This document shows positions 1 to 9,024 of a DNA stretch of 24,952 nt, piece by piece (position 1 is the stretch's first letter; every line of letters starts with the position of its first letter). The notes under the pieces are model-generated. The model was given only the letters and a program-made list of their open reading frames with translations. It was not told where the DNA came from and did no database searches. Both the position numbers and the translations under genes were made by a program. The stretch is from Cymbomonas tetramitiformis (lineage: Eukaryota > Chlorophyta > Pyramimonadophyceae > Pyramimonadales > Pyramimonadaceae), in assembly GCA_001247695.2 (NCBI GenBank), contig LGRX02015233.1, positions 24,165-49,116 of the forward strand. Reading direction: 5' to 3'.

Positions 1-293
1 TGATGGAAACACCGAAATGCATCCAGTATAATTATATTGTTGATCAGACAATATAATTATATCGGGCAACAACCTCCCGACGGGATCCAGACGGGACTTC
101 AACCTGTGCGTTCAAGGTGCAAGTCCAATCTGATGACATAGCGCTGCGGCGTAGGGCGCTATGTGTTGGACTTGCACCTTGAGCGCGCAGGTTCAAGTCC
201 CGTCTGGATCTCGTCGGGAGGTTGTTGCCCGATATAATTATATTGTCTGATCAACAATATAACTATACTGGAAGCATTTCGGTGTTTCCATCA
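1..293. repeat. Large imperfect palindrome / foldback element
   Basis: The first 20 bases are the reverse complement of 274-293, and complementarity continues inward with a few mismatches and small indels to a short loop near 146-155 (arms ending AGCGC/GCGCT). Arms of about 145 bases would fold into one long hairpin. The outer arm parts are AT-rich with repeated ATAATTATATTG; the inner parts are GC-richer. No protein is encoded. This fits a foldback or palindromic MITE-type element. Because the palindrome begins at the window edge, it may extend to the left. Confidence 0.85.
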
Positions 294-299
294 AGCCCA

Positions 300-599
300 G
301 GGACTTTACGCAAACCGCGCTGCCATCGGGTGGTGGAGCGGTCAAAACGTTTAAAACATTATTTTTCGGACATCGTTCGGCGCGCATCGTCTGGTACACT
401 TCCTTCTCCTATTGAGAAACGCAGCGGTAAACCGGCATCGGTGCCGCCTAGCCCACCGAGAACGAGCAAAAAAGGGAATAATAAAGCAGCTGATGAGCAG
501 GGGGACTCGCAGGACGAGGGCATCGCCAACCTCGAGTATGAGGACCGCTGGGAAGAGGCGGACGGCTTGGACGTTAAGGTCTGTAACCGACACATATGA
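300..599 (+). CDS. Weak open frame, possible terminal exon of an unknown protein
   Basis: An open frame runs out of the right arm of the palindrome and stops at 597-599. Downstream of about 300 the translation is hydrophilic and low in complexity: first basic (RKPRCHRVVERSKRLKHYF), then Ser/Pro/Lys-rich, then acidic (DEQGDSQDEG and EYEDRWEEADG). This resembles a disordered C-terminal tail more than random sequence. No domain is recognised. The start codon at 222 lies inside the foldback element and is unlikely to be real, so this could be the last exon of a gene starting outside the window, or chance. It ends about 60 bases before the LTR element. Confidence 0.28.
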   Translation, partial: GTLRKPRCHRVVERSKRLKHYFSDIVRRASSGTLPSPIEKRSGKPASVPPSPPRTSKKGNNKAADEQGDSQDEGIANLEYEDRWEEADGLDVKVCNRHI

Positions 600-661
600 C
601 AGCGGGAAATTCCGCCAGCTGCATTTCCCTTGTGCGCCTTCACTAAGCGCGCATTGTGCAA

Positions 662-852
662 TGTGAGATATATAGCTACGACTATATATTGAGTTACGGT
701 CAGAATGCTTTCACTTTCGGTTTGCAAGAGTGTAAATAAACATAAGCTAGTCTCGGCTTTATGCCGGAAACCCTAAACCTGTGACAGCCGTATTGTACGG
801 AGTACTAGTACAGACAGAGGACTGTGACACACACGGGGTGTCACATCCAGCA
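662..852 (-). repeat. 3' LTR of the copia-like element
   Basis: Nearly identical to 3763-3953. In element orientation it starts TGCTGGATGTGACACC and ends CTCACA. A few substitutions separate the two LTRs, for example gagttacgg against gcgttacgg. It contains CCCTAAACC by chance resemblance to a telomere repeat. Confidence 0.9.
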
Positions 853-863
853 CACCACCCTGT
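853..863 (-). other. Putative polypurine tract
   Basis: Directly upstream of the 3' LTR, in element orientation, the sequence is ACAGGGTGGTG. This purine-rich stretch sits where plus-strand DNA synthesis would be primed. It is short and imperfect. Confidence 0.35.
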
Positions 864-1065
864 ACTATTACGGAGGAAGAGTTAGGGTGGAACAGGCAGT
901 TGTTAGGTGAAACAAAACACACCATCTCAAGCGGTGGAAACAAATTTCTAGTGGGGGCCTGTGCTCTTGGCCAGGGCGGTCCCAATTCTAGCTAGCACTA
1001 CACACTGAAGGCTGCTGTACCTGTGAAACAGATCTAGTTGTGCTACTAGGTGATTGAAAGCAACT

Positions 1066-1826
1066 CTAGCCACCTTGGAAGTGGTCCACAGAGTAGAGTT
1101 CACATAATAAATTGTAGTTGTTGCAGTTCTCAAATTGAAAGTCCAGACCGTAGATGCCGAAGCAGTTAGAGTCCAGGAAACCAGAGTCAAGATTGAAGAT
1201 GTTGTAGGAGTCAGTCGGTCCAGTGTCCAGAAGGTCGGGGTCAGTAAAGTAGTCCACTGTGCAATTCTGATAATCAGAGTAGTGCCCGTACACCACCGAC
1301 CGTGGATCAATCTCCACATCACAAAGTACAGTGGCGGTGACGGTGTCGATCATGGCGATGTTCACACACAGAAATAAAGCAGGGAGAGCTGCTGCCGTGA
1401 GGAAGGTGCCGATTGAAGGTGTCCGTACACCACCAACCCGTGGAGCGGGTGGTGGGGAGACATCATGCAAGTCCTCGTCGCCGGATTCCGTGTCAGCCAC
1501 GCTAGTTGAATCATGCGTGGAAGAAATATACAGAGGCAGGGGGTTGAAGGAATTAGCTGACACCTCTGGGGCGGGCTCAAAGAAGCCCAACTTCACAGTA
1601 GACATCTCGTCCATGAAAGACTGCTCGAAGGGCGGGTCGTTGTCAATGAACTGCCTCGGGTAAATCACAGCGTCCCCTTCGGTCTCGATCGCCACTTCCG
1701 GCGCATGCTCCACGACGGCATCGTCGATCACAGAGGGCGTTGCCGAGCCGAAGTGGACCATTGGAAAGTGTTGAGAGTCGGACTCAGCACCACCAACCAC
1801 CTGCTTGAGCTCACGGAGAGAGTGCG
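1066..1826 (-). CDS. Second ORF of the gag-only element, acidic with a membrane-like segment
   Basis: An open frame of about 245-255 codons continues the element after gag; a frameshift near 1815 joins it to the frame upstream (1728-2060). The N-terminal half is acidic and Pro/Ser-rich (AVVEHAPEVAIETEGDAV). A hydrophobic stretch at about residues 130-155 of the 1800 frame (TFLTAAALPALFLCVNIAMI) looks like one membrane helix. It is followed by a Cys/Asn/Asp/Tyr-rich tail (DYQNCTVDYFTDPDLLD, CNNYNLLCELY). The tail contains LDSG, but without the Ala-Thr/Ser context of a copia protease. I do not recognise the family. It could be a Gag C-terminal extension or an env-like or captured sequence. The ORF ends about 210 bases before the 3' LTR. 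Confidence 0.45.
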
Positions 1827-1995
1827 CGCCTCATGCACGCGGGTAGCAAGGAGGGAGGGTTGGGAGGGCGTTAATCCCGCGTACTGTGCACGGAGCCCCA
1901 CGTCAATGGTCTCGGAGAACGCGAAGGGCTCCTCGTCCTGCCGAACCAAGGGATGTTCATGTTGTGCACAGAGTCGAGCAAAGGCCGTGTCGCCC

Positions 1996-3370
1996 TCAGT
2001 GTCGAACGCGGTCGCTCCGGAAGGCGGACACGAGACCGTCGGCGTCGTCGGCTTGCTCAATCACGCATGCGTCGCACTCGATGTCGGCGGTGGGACAATT
2101 CGCGGAGTTATGCCAAAACCCCGGAGGGCATCGGACACACTCCGGAACGAAGGCCTTGGAGACGACGTGGAACGACACGGAGTGCATGCCGAAGTGCTTC
2201 TTGTCGTTGCGGCGCCGGTGGTCTTGCGACCAATTCCCGCGCCCTTGGTGATGGGCGAAGCGGCGAAGCGGTGCTTCATTTGGCGCTGCCGCCCATGGAA
2301 CTTCCCATCTTCCCGACGGTTCTGGCGGTCACGCCAGGAGGAAGGGGGAAAATGCACACCTGGCTTGCCCGAAGGCTTGCCCGTAGACGGAGCCGGCCAC
2401 CTCGTCGTTGGCTCGTCGCTCGCATTCTCGTCGGAGAGCGTGGCAAGCACTTTGTTGGCGGCGTCGATGTGGAATTGGAAGTCCTTGATCAGGGCCTTCA
2501 CGTCAACGTCGGACGGCAGACCAGAGTACAGGACGCTCGACTTGTCCACGAAGGGCACGTGCTTGCGCTTGCCGGCGTTGGCATCCCAAATCTCGAGGAT
2601 GTGGGCGTAGATGTCTTCGAGCTCGACCTTGGCCAACTCAACGTCGAGACGAAGTGGCGTGATGACCTTGTCGTAGAACTCGGTGTCGAGGGAGGCCAGG
2701 AGCTGCTTCTTCGCCATCATGTCGTCCAGAGGTCCAGAAGCCCCGTTGCCAATAGCCGTAAGGCAGGCGTCGAAGTCCTGGATAAGCGGGTCGGGGTCCT
2801 TTTCGGCGTTGAAGAAAATAGAGCAAAGCTCCTCGTAATGCCCAAGAGGCCGAACCACGAGAGGGATCAATCTCTTGGTCACCTCGAGAAGAGCACGCTT
2901 GCCATCCTGAGGCGAAGCCCGTCCCGAGGCTTCAACCCAACGTCGTGCGGGTGAATTTGGAGAAGTCAATGAAGTCAAAGTCGAGAAGAGGATGGCATTG
3001 AAGATGGTGTTGACCTCCTTCGTCGTGTCTGCCAAATCAAAAAGAGCGGCATTGTTGGGGTCCTTCTGCTCGAACGCGCGCTGCAGGGACTTCACAATGG
3101 ACTCCAGAGCGTGTTACGGCGTAATTCGTCTCCATGAAAGGTGTCCTCCTTGGAGCCCAAGGCGTCGCGAGAGATCCTCTTGATGATGTCGACGTCCCAA
3201 GTAGAGTTCTGGACAGCCGCAGCGCGAGTCCGGTCCGGAGCCGTGAGGGTAACCCCCGGAGAATTTGGCGTCGGTCTATAGCGAGACCCGACGTCGCGTG
3301 GAAAAATCGTGTCTAGTCGAATGCGATTGTTGGCCCCCAAGGGAGGCGTGACGTGAGAGCTAACACTCAT
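1996..3370 (-). pseudogene. Copia-type Gag with zinc knuckle, frameshifted
   Basis: Gag packages element RNA into virus-like particles. The best start is the ATG at 3368-3370 (MSVSSHVTPP). The frame shifts by one base near 3105, where RRNTL should continue as ESIVKSLQRAF in the next frame. The main part (3095 down to about 2190) has the helical character of copia gag (UBN2-like), including KRALLEVTKRLIPLVVRPLG and AKKQLLASLDTEFYDKVITP. Near 2190 the frame shifts again, into a segment with a CCHC zinc knuckle, CVRCPPGFWHNSANC. Its spacing is C-X2-C-X5-H-X4-C, one residue longer than the usual CX2CX4HX4C between Cys and His. No protease motif follows. At least two indels make it a pseudogene in this copy. 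Confidence 0.75.
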
Positions 3371-3741
3371 GATGAAAATCCAGTAGGTGGGAGCGTCGGG
3401 GTAGAGGGCCGATGTCGGAGAGTACAGAAAAGCGACGGTCGAGAGCCGTAAGATGCAGTGTCGGAACGGATAATTAAGGAAGCCGTAACTGTGAATTCGT
3501 AAGATCGAAACGCGGCGGCCAGGGAGTTTCACGACAAAAATTGATCAAGTTTCAGTCGAGTGAAATCCAACGCGGACAATACAAAATAATCCCAGGTAGG
3601 CGCACGCTGCAGCGATACCAAATCAATCCGCCCGTAAACTAGCTCTCGACCGCAACTGCGAAAGTCACGACATCAAATTGGGCCCCCAACGCCCCACCAA
3701 GCGGAGCGGCTTAGCCACTCATGAAATCAAAAGTAGTGGAA

Positions 3742-3757
3742 GGTGCCTGGCGCACCA
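3742..3757 (-). other. Putative tRNA primer-binding site
   Basis: Five bases inside the 5' LTR the minus strand reads TGGTGCGCCAGGCACC. The plus strand therefore ends in ...GCGCACCA, as the 3' end of a tRNA would. Starting with TGG just inside the 5' LTR is the normal design of a minus-strand primer site. The tRNA was not identified, and the sequence is also self-complementary (GGTGC...GCACC), so it could be a small hairpin. Confidence 0.45.
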
Positions 3758-3762
3758 TAACC

Positions 3763-3953
3763 TGTGAGATATATAGCTACGACTATATATTGCGTTACGG
3801 TCAGAATGCTTTCACTTTCGGTTTGCAAGAGTGTAAATAAACATAAGATAGTCTCGGCTTTATGCCGGAAACCCTAAACCTGTGACAGCCGTACTGTACG
3901 GAGTACTAGTACAGACAGAGGACTGTGACACACACGGGGTGTCACATCCAGCA
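3763..3953 (-). repeat. 5' LTR of the copia-like element
   Basis: The second copy of the 191-base LTR. It lies upstream of gag in element orientation, so it would carry the promoter and the 5' R/U5 regions. No TATA position can be fixed with certainty. Confidence 0.9.
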
Positions 3954-5325
3954 TGCAGGACCTGCTGGGAGCAAAGCAGCGGCCTGCACATTTGGCAACC
4001 TGGCAAAGCAGGCACGACAGAGCCAGGAACCGCTTTTCGTCCCCCACACCACGACGCATCCCGGGGGGTTTTCAGCGGTGCAGCGGCGTGGTAACCAGAT
4101 TTGGCAAATCGCTAGGTGTATGTTGAACTAGGTACATCTCAGACCCTCTGGAGTATGCCCTCATCTTGCAGCCTCCCTTTATGAGGAATGGTTGCAAATG
4201 GGTGCTGCTTCCATGGCAATAGCCAGCTAGTAGCGGGGATAAACTCTCTAGAGCACTTGGTGGACCTGATGGTAATAGCAGGTAGGGAACTAGGGATCCG
4301 TAGAGGGGCAGGCTTGACCGTTGTGCACCTAATAACACCACGCCTCCATTAGGAGGAGTCACATTTTATTTTATTTCACTTTTAGCAAACCAATACGGAA
4401 CTTCCCTCACGTGACGTGATGACCACCTTCATTATAAAGCGCCCTTCATTATCCGGCTTGATGTTTTCATTGCGCCGCTGCTGGCTGAGGATCTCTTCAT
4501 TGTTGCCGAATATGCACGCCTGGCTTTTCCGCGCATCTCTCTTGAGACGCGTATTTTGTTAATTTTCTCGAACAACTTCATCTACATGGCCGCCCTCTTC
4601 GTATATGACAGTTTTATGCGCCTATCTTCAATATGGTTTGTTTTGATCTTGTGTGTTAGAAGTGCGATCTAGTGTTTTAGGTTTTAGGATGAGAATCGGA
4701 AGCATCACTCAGGTAAGCAGGGGGAGAAAGAGCCAACGAACATATTTAGCGCTAGTCGTTTTTTATTTACCGACCGTAACACCGGTATATACCGTTCATA
4801 CTCCAGGTGTGGCGGGATAATGTGCCAAACGTTCTAGTATCTTGGCGCGGGAGGATGCACCAAGCGTACCGGCATAACGCCATATATCGTATGTGCCCTT
4901 CATCAAAATTGCGTCAGAGGGGAGGTCCTTAGATTAAACCCCTAACCCCTAAGTATGTACCCTAGAGAGGTACCTAAATCCATAAACCCTAAACATATAC
5001 CTTTTAAAAATGTTGACACCATACTGTATCAGACTAATCGGACTTGATTACCGCCCCATATGCCCGTGATACCAGTTATCAAACATTCGATCACAAAAAA
5101 AATAATGGTTGTGCCTAATGGCATCCTACTCTTACCAATCGGACATATCGATCCACCTGCTTTGTATCTTCTGTGTTTGCTCCTTGGTAAATTTCATGGT
5201 GGCATCTGACAGCTTTTTCCACACCACACTTGAACATTCCTCGGTGTCCGCATACAAACTGGCATTGCCAGACAAAGCTGGCCCGACACACCACCTGGCG
5301 TCAGACACGTCAACGAAGGACACCG
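3954..5325. other. Intergenic DNA without a supported gene
   Basis: No convincing gene. 4690-4735 holds a fragment of the repeat found complete at 5576-6071 (shared GGAAGCATCACTCAGG). 4930-5000 has degenerate CCCTAAA-type words. An open stretch at 4415-4672 lacks an ATG (see rejected items). Confidence 0.6.
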
Positions 5326-5560
5326 CACCATCATCTCAGTGGATGAAACAAGCACGCAAGAGCAGGGCGAGGCGGGACCCGTATGATGGCGCCGGCCATA
5401 CATTGAATGGCATGGTGCCCGCCGACAAAAGCCAACACACCATCATCCCAGTGGAGAAGAAAACCATGCCAGGACAGGGCGAGGCCGTGCCAAGATGCCA
5501 CGCACAGTGACCGGCATGAGGCCCACCGGCTAAAGCCAGCCCACCATCATCCCAATGGAT
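5326..5560. repeat. Diverged ~105-bp tandem repeat
   Basis: The words CACCATCATC(T/C)CAGTGGA recur near 5326, 5438 and 5542, each followed by related text (AGGGCGAGGC; GCATGAGGCCC or GCATGGTGCCC; AAAGCCA). A further diverged copy lies near 6735-6770. Translations across this stretch are not coding. Confidence 0.65.
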
Positions 5561-5575
5561 GTAAGAATCATTCAG

Positions 5576-6071
5576 AAACTTTACAGCCATACTCAATGAC
5601 AGGTGAAACCTACCCGACCCAGCAAACTTTTGCTGCCCATTTGCAGGGGCCACACCGGGAATTTGTATTCGGAAGCATCACTCAGGTAAGCAGGGGGAGA
5701 GAGAGAGCCAAGGAACAGACTAGTGGGAGGAAAGGGGGTGACTTCGGGAGGGAGCAAAGGAGAGCTACCACACGCACATCATACCTGGATACCGATTTGC
5801 GACCCAATTTGACTGTCGGCGGGAACTTTACAGCTGCACTCAATGACAGATGAATCTACCCACCCAGGCGGACATTTTCTGCCCGTTTGCAGGGGCCGCA
5901 CGGGAAACTTATAATCGCAGGCATCACCCGGGTAAGGGGGAGAGAGAGCCAAGGTAGAGACTTGTGGGAGGGGATGGGGTGAGTGCGGGAAGAATGGGAT
6001 GGAGCAAAGGAGCGTTACCATACGCGCAAGATACCTGGATACGGACTAATTACACAGTTTGACTGTCGCCG
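5576..6071. repeat. ~248-bp tandem duplication (two imperfect units)
   Basis: Unit 1 runs from about 5576 to 5823 and unit 2 from about 5824 to 6071. Both start AACTTTACAGC and share ACTCAATGACAG, TTTGCAGGGGCC, GCATCAC(T/C)C(A/G)GGTAAG, GAGAGAGAGCCAAGG, GGAGCAAAGGAG and ATACCTGGATAC. Divergence is about 20 percent with indels. A fragment of the unit occurs at 4690-4735. Confidence 0.75.
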
Positions 6072-6235
6072 GGACCCTGATGCCGCCCTTCCTGGTTTAT
6101 CAACTATTGTCACAACGACAATAGGTTCACCGATTTACCAGTATGGCACTCGCATAACGTCAACGACCAAGGGCAGCTAAGCAAAACTCGAGACTCTGGG
6201 CCAATAAGCCAGACTGCAAACCTGTGCCTGATACC

Positions 6236-6375
6236 TTGGGTGTGAACAGAGCGGGGTTGTGCCAAGATATCACCGACACATACACCTCTAAACACATGCA
6301 AAGCAGCATCGATGGATGTATGTAAATGTACCAATCATCGCCAAACATGCGAGATTGTGCAAGTTCACTCAACTC
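6236..6375. repeat. Dispersed repeat X, copy 1
   Basis: Shares GACACATACACCTCTAAAC, ATGCAAAGC(A/G)GCAT, TGTACCAATCA and GCGAGA(T/C)TGTGCAA with 6770-6900, and a shorter part with 10715-10770. No coding potential. Confidence 0.7.
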
Positions 6376-6439
6376 TGTATGTTGAATCCCAGGTATCGGA
6401 GTAAGCGTAGAAGTAAAAGTAAACCCCCGGCGGCTTCAC

Positions 6440-6720
6440 AATTGATGAATGGATGGATTATTTATTAAAACATTTACGCTGAGAAAAAAGACGATGTCAT
6501 GAAACCGTTGTAATCCTGCTGAGCAGGCAACTGTAGAACAGAGGGAGCTTGATGGAACCTGCGGGTGGATGAATGCAAACCGATGGATGGACAATGGAAG
6601 ATGCACGAAAGCAAAAAACCAGAAACGGGCACCGAGGTGTTCCCCGCAGAGATCGGGTGAGGACACAGAGCGAGGCGTTCACCTCATCCTGCCTCGCACA
6701 CACTGAGCGACATGAGGCGC
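6440..6720. repeat. Dispersed repeat Z and short shared word
   Basis: 6595-6675 (GGGCACCGAGGTG followed by TTCCCGCA) matches 10886-10985. 6465-6500 (ACATTTACGCTGAGA ... GATGTCAT) matches an intronic sequence at 15000-15032 of the ASST-like gene. The stretch also has GATGGATG-rich words. Frames here are not coding. Confidence 0.55.
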
Positions 6721-6734
6721 GCTGACAAAAGCCA

Positions 6735-7000
6735 ACCCATCATCATCCTAGTGGATGTGAGAAGCATTCAAGATCAGGGTGGGGCTGTGACAAGATACCA
6801 TTGACACATACACCTCTAAACCAATGCAAAGCGGCATGGCTGGATGCAGGTATGTACCAATCACTGCCAACCACGCGAGACTGTGCAATACACACACTCA
6901 AGTGATGCCTTTGATCCCTTGTGAGGGTACATAGTGCAGCCGATCATTTGTGGTTATGTGGTGCCAAAGGAGCCGGTCCAAGGATAACCCACCCGCACGA
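6735..7000. repeat. Dispersed repeat X-Y, copy 2
   Basis: X (6770-6900) is followed by Y (6909-6985: TTTGATC...GGGTACAT, GTGCAGCC, GCCAAAGGA..CGGTCC). At 10606-10770 the same blocks occur in the order Y then X, as expected if the ancestral unit was tandem. Confidence 0.65.
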
Positions 7001-7150
7001 GCCTTGGGACCAGGCAGCTCTTAGTGGCGCTGGGAGCATTTGTGGGCGGTCCATGTCTCTGGTGGGCGAGATGCGCTCTTGGAGGTGTGCAACCATCTTA
7101 CGGCGGGCCGAGCCTTAGAGGAGGTGCGAGAGTGGTTAGCGGGTGCATGA

Positions 7151-7341
7151 TTGGTGGCGTTGTTGAAGGACGCCGTCGGCGTCAAGGTCCGCCCCATCGC
7201 ATGGCGGGAGGTTCTCTGGTAGCTCGTGGCGAAGGTCGCGTGCAAGCAACATGCGAAGACCTTCAGAGGTCGGTTTTGTGGGGGGGGCAAGATGACGAGC
7301 ATGGTGGGTTGCGGGCGTCCCAGATCGGTGTGGCGGTAAAG
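7151..7341 (+). pseudogene. Reverse-transcriptase fragment, N-terminal side of the catalytic core
   Basis: In the frame of 7166 the translation is LVALLKDAVGVKVRPIAWREVLW, then a TAG stop at 7220-7222, then LVAKVACKQHAKTFRGRFC. After a run of eight G (7280-7287) the frame must shift to read QDDEHGGLRASQIGVAVKA. The order 'RPIA..EVL.RL..K' followed by 'Q.GV.VK' is typical of the fingers region of a retrotransposon RT common in protist and algal genomes. It continues directly into the 35-bp array, so RT motifs A and B that should lie between here and YLDD are missing. One stop and one frameshift make it dead. The RT lineage is inferred from recalled family patterns. Confidence 0.6.
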
Positions 7342-7721
7342 GCCTACTTGGATGAGATCTTGGTGTGGTCCTCTTTGCCTACTTGGATGGCATCCTGGTG
7401 TGGTCCTATTTGCCTACTTGGATGACATCCCGAGGTTGTCCTCTTTGCCTACTTGGATGGCATCCTGGTGTGGTCCTCTTTGCCTACTTGGATGGCATCC
7501 TGGTGTGGTCCTCTTTGCCTACTTGGATGGCATCCTGGTGTGGTCCCATTTGCCTACTTGGATGACATCCCGATGTGGTCCTATTTGCCTACTTGGATGG
7601 CATCCTTGTGTGGTCCTCTTTGCCTACTTGGATGACGTCCCGATGTGGTCCTATTTGCCTACTTGATGGCATCCTTGTGTGGTCCTCTTTGCCTACTTGG
7701 ATGAGATCTTGGTGTGGTCCT
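7342..7721 (+). repeat. 35-bp minisatellite derived from an RT YLDD motif, block 1
   Basis: Ten units plus a partial eleventh of GCCTACTTGGATGRCATCC... with period 35 (one unit of 34 at about 7657). In one frame each unit reads AYLDD(I)(L/P)(V/M)WS, the Asp-Asp catalytic motif C of reverse transcriptases. Since 35 is not a multiple of 3, that frame recurs only every third unit, so the long translations here are not real proteins. The block is cut by the miniature LTR element at 7722. Confidence 0.92.
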
Positions 7722-7953
7722 TGATGTGAAAGCAGTGATAGAATGAAATGCAGCGCGGTAGGGTTTCGGTTCGGGTTCTCGGCTAAAGTCGCATTAAACT
7801 AAAAGATAGTCGGACTTAAGCTGGCGGGACCGTGACACACTCGCGGAGCAAACAGGCAGGCACTGCAAGTGACATTCGACCAGGCGAGGGGTGACACAAG
7901 GGGCACCACTGCCCCCCCCCCCTTATGGGGGGAGAAAGTTGGCACTCCCATGA
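7722..7953. repeat. LTR copy 1 of the miniature element
   Basis: Matches 9025-9277 except for an indel of about 22 bases after GAAAGCAG and scattered changes. It contains ATGCAGCGCGGTAGGG, GTGACACACTCGCGGAGC and a poly-C run (7911-7922). Two extra bases (CA) after CCATGA could belong to the LTR. Confidence 0.88.
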
Positions 7954-8140
7954 CACCACCTCATCACCCCGAAGGAGGGAGGTGCACTGCAGGGTCAGCC
8001 GGTACATCCGGGGAGGCGGCTAGGAAGAAATATCAGAGTTAATCTAGGGGCCATACCAACCCAGCTAGAAGCAGTGAGGCAAGTTAACACTCTACATTCC
8101 AGGGGTCCAACGCCAGCGCAGTAGTAACGGTACAGGGCGA

Positions 8141-8560
8141 TCACCCAATGCCCTTGCGGTGCCAAAGCCTAAAACGGCCTGGCACCACCAGAGTAAATGC
8201 GTCCTGGTGGAAGGGGTAGGGAAGTGGGAGGCGAGATGGAAGATCCACGGAGAGGGGAGCGAGCACAAAGCAGTTGGGTGCGTTGTGAGGCGGAATGGAG
8301 CGGGGCAAGGCACCACTAGGCACCACCATAAGGTGACAAAGGGGTGCAAGATGTGAAGACGGCATCGGTGGCGAGACGAAGTCGTTGGGCACAAAATTCT
8401 CGCTATTGGCGGCGGAAATGGCAAAGGAATCGTTGGTGTCTGGTGCACAAGCACCACCAGACACCACCAGGGCATAGCCAGCGGTAAAATGTCGTTGGCG
8501 AAGTAAGGTGAGGGCAGATCGTACAACTGCAATGCGCTTGCGCTGGTGCGTTGTCGCCAT
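8141..8560 (-). CDS. Unrecognised ORF inside the miniature LTR element
   Basis: An ATG-started frame of 139 codons begins MATTHQRKRIAVVRSALTL and becomes rich in Pro, Ser, Ala and His. It has no recognisable gag, zinc-knuckle or pol motif. An overlapping frame (8092-8577) is equally open, which argues that openness here is compositional. It could be a decayed gag remnant or chance. Confidence 0.2.
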   Translation of the reverse strand: MATTHQRKRIAVVRSALTLLRQRHFTAGYALVVSGGACAPDTNDSFAISAANSENFVPNDFVSPPMPSSHLAPLCHLMVVPSGALPRSIPPHNAPNCFVLAPLSVDLPSRLPLPYPFHQDAFTLVVPGRFRLWHRKGIG

Positions 8561-8816
8561 ATTGCAGTCGGCTGCAAAATCTGTGGAGTAAGAGGTTTGG
8601 GTTTGGGGTTTAAATGTAACTTTTCGTAAAATCGATAATTTCCAGAGGTGAAAAAGTCTAATTGAGCTAGAATTTCACGAGGAGAACGTTGGCGAGGTCA
8701 AAATAGGCGCCAGGTAAGCCAGTTTTGCTGCAGTTCAGGTGTCGCTGTCCAGAGGTTGAGGCACACAAAGGAATTGTTGGTTTGTGTTGAGTGGTTGCGC
8801 ACGAAAAAGTGCGCTA

Positions 8817-8956
8817 GATGTCGCTAGATGTCGATACTAAAAGATGTCGGGATGTCGGGGGTGACCGGTGCGAAGGCAAGGCGGTCGATGTCGGCAGTAA
8901 ATTGTCGGAAAATGTCGGTACTAGAAAGATGTCGGTACAAAGAAGATGTCGGATAG
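8817..8956. repeat. GATGTCG word cluster
   Basis: Within 140 bases GATGTCG occurs seven times and ATGTCGG once more, at irregular spacing. It lies next to the right LTR of the miniature element, where the 5' leader would be if the element is in minus orientation. Confidence 0.7.
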
Positions 8957-9024
8957 AATCGCCGGGCGCGAAGCGGACAGAGAATGAAAGAAAAAACACC
9001 ACTGAACGTAGGTGGGTCCTGACC

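Larger units (their letters stand above)
662..3953 (-). mobile_element. Non-autonomous Ty1/copia-like LTR retrotransposon (gag-only)
   Basis: Two direct repeats of 191 bases with TG...CA ends bound a 2,910-base interior. The gag frame is on the minus strand, so the 5' LTR is at 3763-3953. TGCAA precedes the left LTR (657-661) and TGCAG follows the right one (3954-3958), giving a plausible 5-bp target duplication with one mismatch. The interior carries a copia-type gag broken by frameshifts and a second ORF. No protease, integrase or reverse-transcriptase motifs are visible, and the interior is too short for pol. It is therefore a non-autonomous element dependent on a helper. The LTRs differ at only a few positions, suggesting fairly recent insertion. 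Confidence 0.88.

Noticed and set aside
186..215. GGTTCAAGTCCCGTC resembling a tRNA T-arm / pol III B box
   Set aside because: The expected T-stem does not pair, no D or anticodon arm is found at the right distance, and the segment is explained by pairing with the other palindrome arm.
4415..4672. 85-codon open stretch with hydrophobic text (for example RLDVFIAPLLAEDLFIVAEY)
   Set aside because: No ATG near its start, no recognised domain and no convincing splice context; kept only as a weak possibility of an exon.
4925..5005. CCCTAA/CCCTAAA words suggesting an interstitial telomere
   Set aside because: Only a few imperfect, irregularly spaced copies; no run of consecutive units.
7024..7666. 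Open frames of 60-133 codons across the first minisatellite block
   Set aside because: They come from a 35-bp tandem repeat without stops; the frame rotates each unit and the upstream RT text contains a stop and a frameshift, so these are not genes.
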